33,255 nt of DNA from Deltaproteobacteria bacterium (GTDB lineage: Bacteria > Desulfobacterota > Desulfarculia > Adiutricales > Adiutricaceae). Below the pieces are notes generated by a model. It did not search any database. It was not told where the DNA came from and saw only the letters and a list, made by a program, of their open reading frames with translations. The stretch is taken from the NCBI GenBank assembly GCA_031281735.1, contig JAITEZ010000291.1:1-33255 (forward strand), in the 5' to 3' direction. Below, piece after piece: positions 1 to 6,994 of this stretch (the first letter of the stretch is position 1; every line of letters starts with the position of its first letter). Both the position numbers and the translations under genes were made by a program.

Positions 1-290
1 GAGGTCGCGGAAGATCCTCGCGCAGGGCCCGGCGTCCCCCTCGGCCGGGACGCCGGAACGGATGTCCCTCCGGAGGTCGTCGGCCAGTTCCCCGGCCCGG
101 CGGACGGACACCTCGGGCCCGCAGCCGAGGCTCCGGAGCATCGCCCTGCCCTGATGCTTGAATCTCACCCTCCACAGCTTGGCCCCTTGCGGGGTCACCT
201 TTATATACAGTCCCTTGCCGCCGCAGACCGAATGGGCTCCGGGCGGGGCAGGAGCGTCTTCAGGCACCGCTCGGTCAGGGTGTGTACCAT
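1..290 (-). pseudogene. Tyrosine integrase (P4-type) N-terminal arm-binding domain, frameshifted, cut by window edge
   Basis: The frame running off the left edge reads, from about position 267 leftward, GGKGLYIKVTPQGAKLWRVR, then a segment with SLGCGPEVSVRRAGELADDLR. This is the arm-type DNA-binding domain (DUF4102) that opens P4-like tyrosine recombinases; the catalytic domain would lie outside the window. A start codon with a good Shine-Dalgarno (aggagg) sits at 290 and gives MVHTLTERCLKTLLPRP, the expected extreme N-terminus, but it is in a different frame from the rest. One base must be lost or gained near 230-250. The gene is therefore a decaying integrase or carries a sequencing error; a GTG at 267 is the only in-frame start I see and has no ribosome site. 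It lies just downstream of tRNA-Leu in the same direction, as tRNA-targeting integrases usually do. I am confident of the family, less so of its state. Confidence 0.7.
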
Positions 291-308
291 CGTCCTCCCT
301 CCTGGCTT

Positions 309-328
309 GTATACACCCCGGTATACAC
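309..328. repeat. Direct repeat gtatacac / gtatacac upstream of the integrase remnant
   Basis: Two copies of GTATACAC at 309-316 and 321-328 are separated by four bases. Each contains the palindrome GTATAC. They lie about 20-40 bp upstream of the integrase ATG at 290, where an operator or an arm-type integrase binding site would be expected. The function is inferred from position only. Confidence 0.45.
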
Positions 329-373
329 CTTTGTCGCGGAAAGGGGAAGCCAGGACGGAGGCGCGGAAAGCAG

Positions 374-405
374 AAGCGGCCTGAACCCTAGGATCCAGGC
401 CGCTT
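374..405 (-). terminator. Hairpin downstream of the tRNA pair
   Basis: Arms AAGCGGCCTG (374-383) and CAGGCCGCTT (396-405) form a perfect 10-bp stem with a 12-nt loop, 42 bp past the tRNA-Leu 3' end. Read on the minus strand, a short pyrimidine-rich stretch follows rather than a clear T-run, so it is a plausible but not classical terminator or processing hairpin for the tRNA transcript. Confidence 0.5.
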
Positions 406-446
406 TGCGGAGAATGTGGAAACGCTTAAAGCGTGGAAAACACTGA

Positions 447-531
447 TGGTGCCGAAGGCCGGACTTGAACCGGCACGAGTTTCCTCACCACCCCCTCAAG
501 ATGGCGTGTCTACCAGTTCCACCACTTCGGC
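447..531 (-). tRNA. tRNA-Leu (anticodon GAG)
   Basis: The minus strand from 531 to 447 folds as a class II tRNA. The acceptor GCCGAAG pairs with CTTCGGC, the D-arm region is GGTGGAACTGGTAGAC, and the anticodon stem CCATC/GGTGG encloses loop TTGAGGG, which gives anticodon GAG. A long variable arm and the T-loop GTTCAAGTC follow, with an encoded CCA end at 449-447. The long variable arm fits leucine. Its 3' half is the likely attachment site of the adjacent integrase; no second copy of that end is visible in the window. Confidence 0.93.
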
Positions 532-547
532 ATATCCGCATGTATGA

Positions 548-623
548 TGGTGGGCGGTAGAGGATTCGAACCTCCGACTTCCACCGTGTGAGGATGGCAC
601 TCTAGCCGCTGAGTTAACCGCCC
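548..623 (-). tRNA. tRNA-Val (anticodon CAC)
   Basis: The minus strand from 623 to 548 folds as a 76-nt tRNA. Acceptor GGGCGGT pairs with ACCGCCC, the anticodon stem CCATC/GGTGG encloses loop CTCACAC with anticodon CAC, the T-loop is GTTCGAATC, and CCA is encoded. It lies 16 bp upstream of tRNA-Leu on the same strand, so the two are probably cotranscribed from the promoter at 659-687. Confidence 0.93.
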
Positions 624-658
624 GGAAGGCGGGAGCGCCCGCCTCTACAGTCGGCAGG

Positions 659-687
659 AATGTACAATATCCGGCGGATTTTTGCAA
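659..687 (-). promoter_or_regulatory. Sigma-70-type promoter of the tRNA-Val/tRNA-Leu unit
   Basis: On the minus strand a -35 box TTGCAA (687-682) and a -10 box TACATT (664-659) are separated by exactly 17 bp. The predicted start lies near 652, about 30 nt before mature tRNA-Val. This is a strong match in otherwise GC-rich DNA. Confidence 0.7.
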
Positions 688-742
688 GGGCTTTCGGGTG
701 GGGGCCGCCACCCGGGACGGGGGCCGGGCCGGCGTCCCGCAG

Positions 743-762
743 GCCCGGCGCCTGCGCCGGGC
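743..762 (-). terminator. GC-rich hairpin after the ahb operon
   Basis: GCCCGGCGCC and its near-complement flank a minimal loop just past the stop of the last ahb gene on the minus strand. There is no T-run, so termination activity is uncertain. Confidence 0.35.
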
Positions 763-764
763 CT

Positions 765-1250
765 TCAGGGCAGGTTGAAGACCGCCCGGATCTTGAAGAT
801 CCTCCTGGAGGCCAGCTCGAAGACTTCCCGCGAGCCTACCTCCCGGCGGAGCCGGGCGAGGAAGGACTCCAGCTCCTCGGGCCGGGCGTAGCAGAAGGTG
901 AACCAGACGTTCAGGGGGTTGGCCCGGACGTAGTTGTGCGTCACCTGGGGGAAGGAGCTCACGAGCCGCCCGAACTCCTCCACCCGGTCCTCGGGGACGC
1001 GGGCGGCGCAGAGCGTGGAGGTGTAGCCCAGCGGCCTGGAGTTGAAGACGGCCCCCAGCCGCCTGATGTAGCCCCGTTCCTTGAGGCTCCGGATCCGTTC
1101 AATGATCCCGGCCTCGGAGAGATCGAGGCCGTTCCGCCGCCTCAGGGTGGCCGCCAGGGCCGCGTAAGGCCTGGGTTCCACCGGGAAGCCGTCCTGGATG
1201 GCGTTCAGGATGAGCCTCTCCTCCTCCGTCAGGAGGGGGTGGGCGCTCAT
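765..1250 (-). CDS. ahbA: Siroheme decarboxylase subunit (AsnC/Lrp-like, AhbA type)
   Basis: This 161-residue protein has the Lrp/AsnC-like layout of siroheme decarboxylase: a winged helix over residues 8-70 (GIIERIRSLKERGYIRRLGA), then a ligand-binding alpha/beta domain. The motif VTHNYVR (His105, Tyr107) followed by LNVWFTF is the siroheme-binding signature of the family (NirDLGH/AhbA/B). In the alternative heme pathway AhbAB decarboxylates siroheme to 12,18-didecarboxysiroheme. I assign the A subunit from recall that THNYxR...WFTF belongs to AhbA and HxYxR...WPYxxxxMIH to AhbB in Desulfovibrio; the A/B naming could be reversed. Its ATG overlaps the ahbD stop by four bases (ATGA), so it is translationally coupled as the third gene of the minus-strand ahb operon. 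Confidence 0.85.
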   Translation of the reverse strand: MSAHPLLTEEERLILNAIQDGFPVEPRPYAALAATLRRRNGLDLSEAGIIERIRSLKERGYIRRLGAVFNSRPLGYTSTLCAARVPEDRVEEFGRLVSSFPQVTHNYVRANPLNVWFTFCYARPEELESFLARLRREVGSREVFELASRRIFKIRAVFNLP

Positions 1251-2395
1251 CGGGCGTCACCGGCGGCCCGGGGCCCGCCGGGGGCGGGGCCGGCCGCGGT
1301 CCCCCCAGGGCCCGCCGGGGACGCGGCGAGCGCCGCGGGCACGTGGGGGCACAGCGGCTCCCCGCCCAGGCAGTCGCCCTCGGCGTGGGCCCTCGCCCGG
1401 CAGCCGCCGCAGACGGCCCAGTACTCGCAGGAGGCGCACCTGCCACGGTAGCGGCTCCTGTCCCGGAGGGCGAGGAAGAGGGGGGAGGTCTCGTAGATCT
1501 CGGCTATCCCCCGCTCCCTGAGGTTCCCGGCCGGCACGGGCAGATACCCGCAGGCCGCGCAGGCGCCGTCGTGGCCCACGAACATGAAGCCCTGGCCCCC
1601 CAGGCATCCCCGGCCTGCCCGCGGGGAGGGGCGGCCCGTCTCCCGGCCGATGCGCTGGTACTGGGGGGCGCAGGTGGCCTTGAACTCCATCCCCATGCCC
1701 GGCTCGAGGGCCTTCAGGCGCAGCAGGGCCCCCTCGTAGTCCTCCGGGGCGGGGAAGGGCTCGTCCCACTCCCTGGCCCGGCCGACGGGCACCAGGAGGA
1801 AGGCGTGGAAGGCAAGGGCCCCCAGACCCCTGGCCGCGGCGAGGGTGTCCTCGAGCTTCGCGATGTTGCCGGGGGTGACGGTCGAGTTGATCTGGAAGGG
1901 TATGCCCTCGGAGCGCAGCAGCTCCGCCGCAGCGACCAGGGAGGCGAAGGCCCCGGGGAGGCCCCGGAAGGCATCGTGGCTCCCGGCGTCCGGCCCGTCC
2001 AGGCTGAGGCTCAGCCGCCTGATGCCGGCGGCCCTGATTCTCCCGCAGGCCTCCCGGTCGAGAAGGGTGCCGTTGGTGGAGAGGACGGCCGGCACGCCGA
2101 GATCCCGGGCCAGCGCGGCTAGGGTGAAGACGTCCCGGCGCATCAGGGGCTCGCCCCCGGAAAGTATGAGGATCGGCGGGGGGTTCCAGGAGGCGATCTG
2201 GCGGACGAGGGACAGGCCCTCCGCCTGATCGAGCTCCCCCGGCAGGGCCTCGGGGCTCGCCTCGGCCCGGCAGTGGCGGCAGGCCAGGTTGCAGGCGCGG
2301 GTGGTCTCCCAGGCCACGAGACGGGGCGGGGGGAGGGCTCGGGAGGCCGGCGCGGGTCCGTCCGGGGCCCCGCCCGCCGGGCTGGCGTGCCTCAC
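1247..2395 (-). CDS. ahbD: Radical SAM heme synthase (AhbD)
   Basis: This 382-residue radical SAM protein carries CNLACRHC (Cys35, 39, 42) for the SAM-binding 4Fe-4S cluster, the LSGGEPL motif and STNG. The middle carries HAFLLVPVGRARE and EFKATCAPQYQRI, and the SPASM-like C-terminus has clustered cysteines (GCLGG, CAACGY, CASCEYWAVCGGC) for an auxiliary cluster. These are features of AhbD, which decarboxylates two propionates of Fe-coproporphyrin III to vinyls, the last step of siroheme-dependent heme synthesis. The start is GTG at 2395, four bases after the ahbC stop, with AGGGAC as ribosome site. Its neighbours AhbC and AhbA support the pathway. NirJ or PqqE-like enzymes are the alternative, but the AhbD-specific motifs and context fit better. 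Confidence 0.88.
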   Translation of the reverse strand: MRHASPAGGAPDGPAPASRALPPPRLVAWETTRACNLACRHCRAEASPEALPGELDQAEGLSLVRQIASWNPPPILILSGGEPLMRRDVFTLAALARDLGVPAVLSTNGTLLDREACGRIRAAGIRRLSLSLDGPDAGSHDAFRGLPGAFASLVAAAELLRSEGIPFQINSTVTPGNIAKLEDTLAAARGLGALAFHAFLLVPVGRAREWDEPFPAPEDYEGALLRLKALEPGMGMEFKATCAPQYQRIGRETGRPSPRAGRGCLGGQGFMFVGHDGACAACGYLPVPAGNLRERGIAEIYETSPLFLALRDRSRYRGRCASCEYWAVCGGCRARAHAEGDCLGGEPLCPHVPAALAASPAGPGGTAAGPAPGGPRAAGDAR

Positions 2396-2399
2396 GTCC

Positions 2400-3614
2400 C
2401 TATACCCCGGCCGCGAGCGGGGCGCCTTCCCGGCGGCCTATCTCGGCGTCCGTGAGATAGCAGGCCGGGTCGGGAGCCCAGACGTCGCCGCGGCGGCTCG
2501 CCGCGCGGGCCCTCAGGCCCCCGCCGCAGACGTCCAGGTACCGGCAATCCCGGCAGCGCCCGTGCAGGTGGGCCCTCTTGTCCCTGAGGGAGGCCAGGAG
2601 ATGGTTCGCGGGATCGTTCCAGATGGCGGGGAAGGGCCTCTCGCGGACCGACCCCAGGACGACCGAGCGCCAGAACTGGTCCGGGTGGACGTCCCCGTTC
2701 CACGAGACGCAGCCGATGCCCTGGCCGGAGCTGGAGCCGCCGTTCAGCCTCAGGAGCTCCAGGGCCTTCTCGGCCTCGGCCGCGCGGCCCTCGGCCTTCA
2801 TCTTGATATAGAGGAAGGGCCCGTCCGCCTGGTTGTCGACCGTGAGCACCTCGGGGCGGAGGCCTCTCGCGAACATCTCCCGCGTGCGCTCGGCTATCCG
2901 GGACACCGCCAGCCGGGTCTCGCCGTGCGAGAGGATCTCCCTGGCGAGCCGGGGGTCGGCGCCGGTGTCCACCAGATGGTAGAAGCAGACCCGGGGTATC
3001 CCCCGCTCCTCCATGAGATCGAAGATGCCGTCGATGTCGCCCCGGTTGCTCCGGGTGAGGGTGAGCCGCAGGCCCACCTTGAGGCCTGCCGCGAGGGCCG
3101 TGTCGACGGCCAGCAAGGCGCCCCGGAAGGCCCCCGGCCGGCCGCGCATGGCGTCGTGGCGGGCCTCCAGGCCGTCCAGGCTTATGCCGACGTAGGAGAG
3201 CCCGATGCCGGCCAGCCTGGCGGCCGTCCCGGCGTCCAGGAGCAGCCCGTTGGTGGAGAGGACGGCCCTGGCCCCGCCAGCGACGGCGGCCTCCACCAGC
3301 CCGAGGAGATCGGGGCGCAGCAGGGGTTCGCCCCCGGAGAAGAGGATGACGGGCACCCCGTAGCCAGTGAGGCTCCGGACAAGATCCACGGCCTCGGCGG
3401 CGGAGAGCTCGTCCGCCGCCCGGCCGGCGGTGGCGGCGGCGTAGCAGTGGAGGCAGGCCAGGTTGCAGGCCCTAGTCACGTTCCAGACGACGACGGGCTT
3501 CTTGTCCTCCGAGAACTGGAGCAGGTGGCTGGGGAGGGAGGCCGATTTCCTGCCGTAGCGGAGCACGTCCGATGCCTCGACCGTGCCGCAGTAGAGTTTG
3601 GAGATCCCGATCAT
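2400..3614 (-). CDS. ahbC: Radical SAM Fe-coproporphyrin III synthase (AhbC)
   Basis: I start this gene at the ATG at 3614 (404 residues), giving MIGISKLYCGTVE, the usual AhbC N-terminus. An upstream in-frame ATG at 3681-3683 lies inside the -10 box at 3682-3687 and cannot be the start. The protein has CNLACLHC (Cys50, 54, 57), LFSGGEPLLRPDL and STNG, typical of a radical SAM barrel, and a C-terminal cysteine set (CRDCRYLDVCGGG and a later Cys) for an auxiliary cluster. AhbC converts 12,18-didecarboxysiroheme to Fe-coproporphyrin III by removing two acetate groups. It is the first gene of the ahbC-ahbD-ahbA operon. NirJ of heme d1 synthesis is the closest alternative, but no nir gene is nearby. 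Confidence 0.88.
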   Translation of the reverse strand: MIGISKLYCGTVEASDVLRYGRKSASLPSHLLQFSEDKKPVVVWNVTRACNLACLHCYAAATAGRAADELSAAEAVDLVRSLTGYGVPVILFSGGEPLLRPDLLGLVEAAVAGGARAVLSTNGLLLDAGTAARLAGIGLSYVGISLDGLEARHDAMRGRPGAFRGALLAVDTALAAGLKVGLRLTLTRSNRGDIDGIFDLMEERGIPRVCFYHLVDTGADPRLAREILSHGETRLAVSRIAERTREMFARGLRPEVLTVDNQADGPFLYIKMKAEGRAAEAEKALELLRLNGGSSSGQGIGCVSWNGDVHPDQFWRSVVLGSVRERPFPAIWNDPANHLLASLRDKRAHLHGRCRDCRYLDVCGGGLRARAASRRGDVWAPDPACYLTDAEIGRREGAPLAAGV

Positions 3615-3681
3615 TGTCAACCTGGCTTTCAAGGAGGCCGCGAGCGAGGATCCCCGGGGCTGCTCGGAACGGGGACATCTC

Positions 3682-3687
3682 ATTATA
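3682..3687 (-). promoter_or_regulatory. ahbC: -10 box of the ahbC operon
   Basis: A perfect TATAAT reads on the minus strand at 3687-3682 and places the transcript start near 3675, about 60 nt before the ahbC ATG. No good -35 lies at 17 bp; TTGACC occurs upstream but with only 12 bp spacing, so an activator may be needed. Confidence 0.55.
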
Positions 3688-3935
3688 GCACTTGCTTCCG
3701 GTCAAGGCGAGACGGCCGGATGCCGCCGGGTACGGCATGCGTGTGTCCCGCAGGCTCCGATTCCGCCGCCGGTGCAGGCAGGAAGGGGGCGATGGCAAGG
3801 GGAGTGGACGCCGGATGCGCCGTTGGCCGGCTGTGGGAGCGTCCGGCCCCGGCCGTCAGGCGGGGGGACGCCGGGCGGCGCGGGGGGGGGCGGATGCCGT
3901 TTGAGGCAAGCTTAGCCGAAAGAGGGCGGGCGGCA

Positions 3936-3951
3936 CTTGACATGACTCAAG
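3936..3951. promoter_or_regulatory. CRP/FNR-like palindrome between the divergent ahb genes
   Basis: CTTGA-N6-TCAAG is a perfect dyad with the 5-6-5 geometry of CRP/FNR-family sites. It lies in the 470-bp gap between divergent ahbC and the plus-strand decarboxylase gene, a gap with no convincing gene. A second 8-bp inverted repeat, GGTCCCGC/GCGGGACC (3957-3964, 3984-3991), follows directly. A regulator such as an FNR/HcpR homologue is an inference. Confidence 0.35.
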
Positions 3952-4058
3952 AAAGCGGTCCCGCCGGGGATTATCCTCCGGAAGCGGGACCTCCGGGAAG
4001 GCATGGAAGGTGCCCGGCCCGGGCGGCCGTTGATACTGGGACGCCCGGCCGGCGGTGT

Positions 4059-4067
4059 TGCTATAAT
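4059..4067 (+). promoter_or_regulatory. ahbB: Extended -10 promoter of the plus-strand siroheme decarboxylase gene
   Basis: TGcTATAAT at 4059-4067 is an ideal extended -10 element; no good -35 is present at normal spacing. Transcription would begin near 4074, just before the ATG at 4087. Confidence 0.55.
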
Positions 4068-4086
4068 CGCCGGGATCGGGTAAACC

Positions 4087-4743
4087 ATGTCAGTCTCGGA
4101 CGCCGCAGGCGGCCGCTCCCCGGCGTCCCGGCCGGGACGGGGCGGTTGCGGTGATTGCGTAACCGGGTTGATTCGCGGAACGGGGAAGGGAACCTTGACG
4201 GACGAAAGAGACTGGGAGGGGGCCTCGGAAGGAGCCGCGCCCCCGGAAGGGGATGGGGGGCTCACCGCGATCGAGAAGGCCGCGGTGCACGCTCTGAGCG
4301 GGGATCTGCCACTGTGCCCCCGGCCGTTCGCGGAAATCGCGGGCAGGCTGGGGCTTTCCGAGGAGGAGGTTCTCGCGATGGCGCGCGGGTTCTCCGAACG
4401 CGGCCTCATCAGGCGCTTCGGGGCGGTGCTCGTGCACCAGCGCTCGGGCTTCAGCGCCAACGCCATGCTGGTCTGGCGCTTCGAGGGCGAGGGGATAGCC
4501 GAGGCGGGCCTCAGGTTCGCCTCGCTCCCCTACGTGACGCACTGTTATCAGCGCGACCCGGCGCCCGGCTGGCCCTACAACGTCTACACGATGATCCACG
4601 CCGGGAGCCGCGGCGAGCTCCTGGAGATGGCTGGCGAGATGGCCAGGATCTCGGGGTGCGGCGACTGGGCGATCCTCGAGAGCGTGAGGGAGCTGAAGAA
4701 GGACTCGGTTCGCTACTTTCCCGAGGAGGTCGCGGGCGGCTGA
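4087..4743 (+). CDS. ahbB: Siroheme decarboxylase subunit (AsnC/Lrp-like, AhbB type)
   Basis: This partner of the minus-strand subunit has a winged helix (about residues 60-115, ending ERGLIRRFGAVL) and the ligand-binding signature YVTHCYQRD...GWPYNVYTMIHAG, where His152 and Tyr154 match the siroheme-binding pair. As drawn it has 218 residues, longer than the usual ~160-180. The first 36 residues are Gly/Arg/Ser-rich and not family-like. A TTG at 4195 preceded by GGGGAAGGG would give 182 residues and is my preferred true start; the ATG at 4087 has only a weak ribosome site. AhbA and AhbB form a heteromer, so divergent transcription of the two subunits is unusual and may share control through the intergenic region. 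A plain Lrp regulator is unlikely given the siroheme motifs. Confidence 0.83.
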   Translation: MSVSDAAGGRSPASRPGRGGCGDCVTGLIRGTGKGTLTDERDWEGASEGAAPPEGDGGLTAIEKAAVHALSGDLPLCPRPFAEIAGRLGLSEEEVLAMARGFSERGLIRRFGAVLVHQRSGFSANAMLVWRFEGEGIAEAGLRFASLPYVTHCYQRDPAPGWPYNVYTMIHAGSRGELLEMAGEMARISGCGDWAILESVRELKKDSVRYFPEEVAGG

Positions 4744-4808
4744 AGGGGTTAGGCCCCCTCGCCGCGGCGGTGAGGAGAGCCCGATGGCGGGTAGCCGGAC
4801 CCCGGCGT

Positions 4809-4837
4809 TTGCATAAGACCCCGTCACCCTGTAGGAT
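4809..4837 (+). promoter_or_regulatory. Sigma-70-type promoter before the membrane-protein array
   Basis: TTGCAT (4809-4814) and TAGGAT (4832-4837) are spaced by 17 bp. The predicted start near 4844 would leave the ATG at 4847 virtually leaderless, so the downstream ATG at 4928 may be the real start of the following gene. Confidence 0.55.
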
Positions 4838-4846
4838 GCTTCATTC

Positions 4847-6991
4847 ATGCTTAATAACGTGCCGCGGGGGGCCGCACGCCCACGCTCGGAAGCGGCGGTC
4901 GGGCTCGGCCGTCGGGGGGCTCTGAGGATGAAGTGTTCCGTTGCTCACGATACTGTCCCGTCCATTGGGGAGGCGACGGCCGCCCCCCGCGCGGCGCGTT
5001 TCACGGGATGCCTGTGGCTCTGGGCTGCGGCCTTCCTCGTGTCCATGACCATGTGCGGCCCGCTGGCGGTGTACGACGGGTTCATGATGGTCCGCTCCCC
5101 GGACGGGTTCGACGCGCTCACCCTCGCCGCGAGCGCGGCTGAGGCGATCCGTGAGGGGGGGCTCCCGGCGCGGGTGTCGGGCATCCTGGGGGGGGGGCTG
5201 GGCATCCCCTACCACCAGTTCAGCCCCCCCCTGAGCCAGCTCCTGCCCGGGGCGGTCTTCCTCCTGACCGGGAACCTTTCCGCGTCATGGGTCTTCTCGC
5301 TCATCCTGATGTCGGCCCTGGGCTTCGTCTTCACCTGGAAGACCTGCCGCCTTCTCACCCGCTCCCCGGAATGCGCGGCGGCAGGCGCGGTCCTCTTCGT
5401 CACCGCCCCCTGGCTCCTGGTAACGAGGGCCTGGAGGGAGGCGGCACCGGAGTGCTACGCGCTGTGCCTGGTGCCGGCGGCCCTCTATTTCTGTCTCAGG
5501 ACCGCGGCGGGCGGCAGGCTGCGTCACTGGCTGGGGGCCGCTCTCTCCTCCTGCTGCCTTTTCATGGCGGATCCCCTTTCCGCCCTTTCCTTTACCGTCG
5601 TTCTCTGGGCGCTTCTCCTCCTTTGCGGCGTCTCCCGGGATCTCCCGGCGCGGGCCCCCGGACCGGCCCCGGATCACGGGCAGGGTCCCGGGACGGCACG
5701 GGATGATGGGGGGGTGACCTTCCCGCCACTGGATACCGGGCCGGAAGGGGATCCCGGCCAGAAGTCCGTTCCGTCCGAACGACCCGTCCCTGCCGCCTCC
5801 CCTCCGCCGCCCCGGAAGGCTGCGGCGGCATCGGCCAGAAGATGTCAGAAAAGGGCGCTTCTCGCCGCCTGCGCCATCCCGGCCGGGGCCCTGCTGGATC
5901 TCTGGCACCTGGGCCCGGTTCTCCTGTCACGGGGCCTGGGCGCCGACGTCGCCCCCGCCCCCTGGGCGCCCGGCGCATCGATCCCGTTCATGACCCTCCT
6001 GGGCTCGTGGCCCTCCCTCTTCCCCCCTCCTGGGGGCGGGCTCCCCGCCCCGTATCAGGCGGGGGCGATGCTCACTGCCGGGCTCGCGGCCCTCGCCTGG
6101 TTCGCCTTCCGCGACCGGGGACGGCGCTTCGCGCGGGCCCTGGCGCTTGCCTCCGCGTTCGCGCTCGCTCTCTCGCTCCTTCCGGGGGTAACGGACGGGG
6201 CTCTTGCCGCGCCGCTGACAATCACCTTCCCCGCCCGGCCGCTCTCCGCCTTCGCGGGGCTCGCGGCGGTCTCCGCCGCCCTCGCTCTGGGTATCCTCTT
6301 CAGGCGTCTGCCGCGGCTGGGCGAGGGAGGCCGCAGGGCGACCGCGCTTGCCGTCGCCGCCTTCTCGGTGGGACTCGCCGCGCCCTACCTCAAGCCCGTC
6401 GCCTTCGCCGACGGCCTCCCCCTGGTGTCTTCGGGCGAAATCATCCTGGAGAACCGGACTCTCTCACGGAGGAACTACTTCCCCCTTCTCGCGTTCCCCC
6501 CGGAAGGCGCGTCCCCGCCCCCGCTGGTGATTCCGGCCGGGATATCGCCCTTCGCCGGCAAAGGCACGCCAGGGGACAGGCTTTTCAGGGTCGATCTGGC
6601 GGCCGGGGCCGGGGCCCGCAACGGGGCCGGGGACGTCGTCCTGGATGTCCCGCATTACCCCGGGCTCCAGGAGATCAGCGTACGGGTCGATGGCGCTCCC
6701 TATCCTGCGGCGGCCGGGACTTACTGGCAGAGGCGGCCCGGTATCGGGGACGGCCCTGACGATGAGGGCATGTTCCACGGGCTCCTGCTGGCGGCCCTCC
6801 CCGACCGGGGGATCCTGGAGGCCAGGGTCCGGTTCACGGGCTCGGCCTGGAGCAACCGGGCCAACCTGATCGCCGGGGCCGCCTTCCTCTCGCTGGCCGC
6901 CTTCTGTCTCGCTCGCGGGCGCCGGCCTCGCCCGATGCCTGGAGGCACCCCGGGCCAGGCACCGGAGCGGGTTCCGGAACCCGGGGCTTGA
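4847..6991 (+). CDS. Polytopic membrane protein, PTPS-related/GT-C-like family
   Basis: This is a 714-residue protein, or 687 if started at the ATG at 4928, which is more likely because the promoter ends next to 4847. A first membrane segment lies near residues 55-75, followed by an exported loop with DGFDALTLAASAAEAIREGG and GIPYHQFSPPLSQLLPG. That loop resembles the first loop of the 6-pyruvoyl-tetrahydropterin-synthase-related membrane family (PF10131-like, GT-C-like fold). Several further membrane segments, a Pro/Gly-rich loop (about residues 255-330) and a C-terminal exported domain (VPHYPGLQEISVRVDG ... LPDRGILEARVRFTGSAWSNRAN) end in a last membrane helix. The C-terminal domain is clearly shared with the two genes at 29832-33255. 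It may be a lipid-linked-sugar glycosyltransferase, but no activity is proven for the family. Confidence 0.7.
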   Translation: MLNNVPRGAARPRSEAAVGLGRRGALRMKCSVAHDTVPSIGEATAAPRAARFTGCLWLWAAAFLVSMTMCGPLAVYDGFMMVRSPDGFDALTLAASAAEAIREGGLPARVSGILGGGLGIPYHQFSPPLSQLLPGAVFLLTGNLSASWVFSLILMSALGFVFTWKTCRLLTRSPECAAAGAVLFVTAPWLLVTRAWREAAPECYALCLVPAALYFCLRTAAGGRLRHWLGAALSSCCLFMADPLSALSFTVVLWALLLLCGVSRDLPARAPGPAPDHGQGPGTARDDGGVTFPPLDTGPEGDPGQKSVPSERPVPAASPPPPRKAAAASARRCQKRALLAACAIPAGALLDLWHLGPVLLSRGLGADVAPAPWAPGASIPFMTLLGSWPSLFPPPGGGLPAPYQAGAMLTAGLAALAWFAFRDRGRRFARALALASAFALALSLLPGVTDGALAAPLTITFPARPLSAFAGLAAVSAALALGILFRRLPRLGEGGRRATALAVAAFSVGLAAPYLKPVAFADGLPLVSSGEIILENRTLSRRNYFPLLAFPPEGASPPPLVIPAGISPFAGKGTPGDRLFRVDLAAGAGARNGAGDVVLDVPHYPGLQEISVRVDGAPYPAAAGTYWQRRPGIGDGPDDEGMFHGLLLAALPDRGILEARVRFTGSAWSNRANLIAGAAFLSLAAFCLARGRRPRPMPGGTPGQAPERVPEPGA

Positions 6992-6994
6992 GGG

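Noticed and set aside
3615-3683. Longer start for ahbC at 3683
   Set aside because: The ATG lies inside the TATAAT box and the added residues are not family-like.
2289-4154. 621-residue open frame on the plus strand
   Set aside because: It is antisense to ahbD and ahbC, whose radical SAM motifs are unmistakable; the frame is a GC-codon shadow with no domain.
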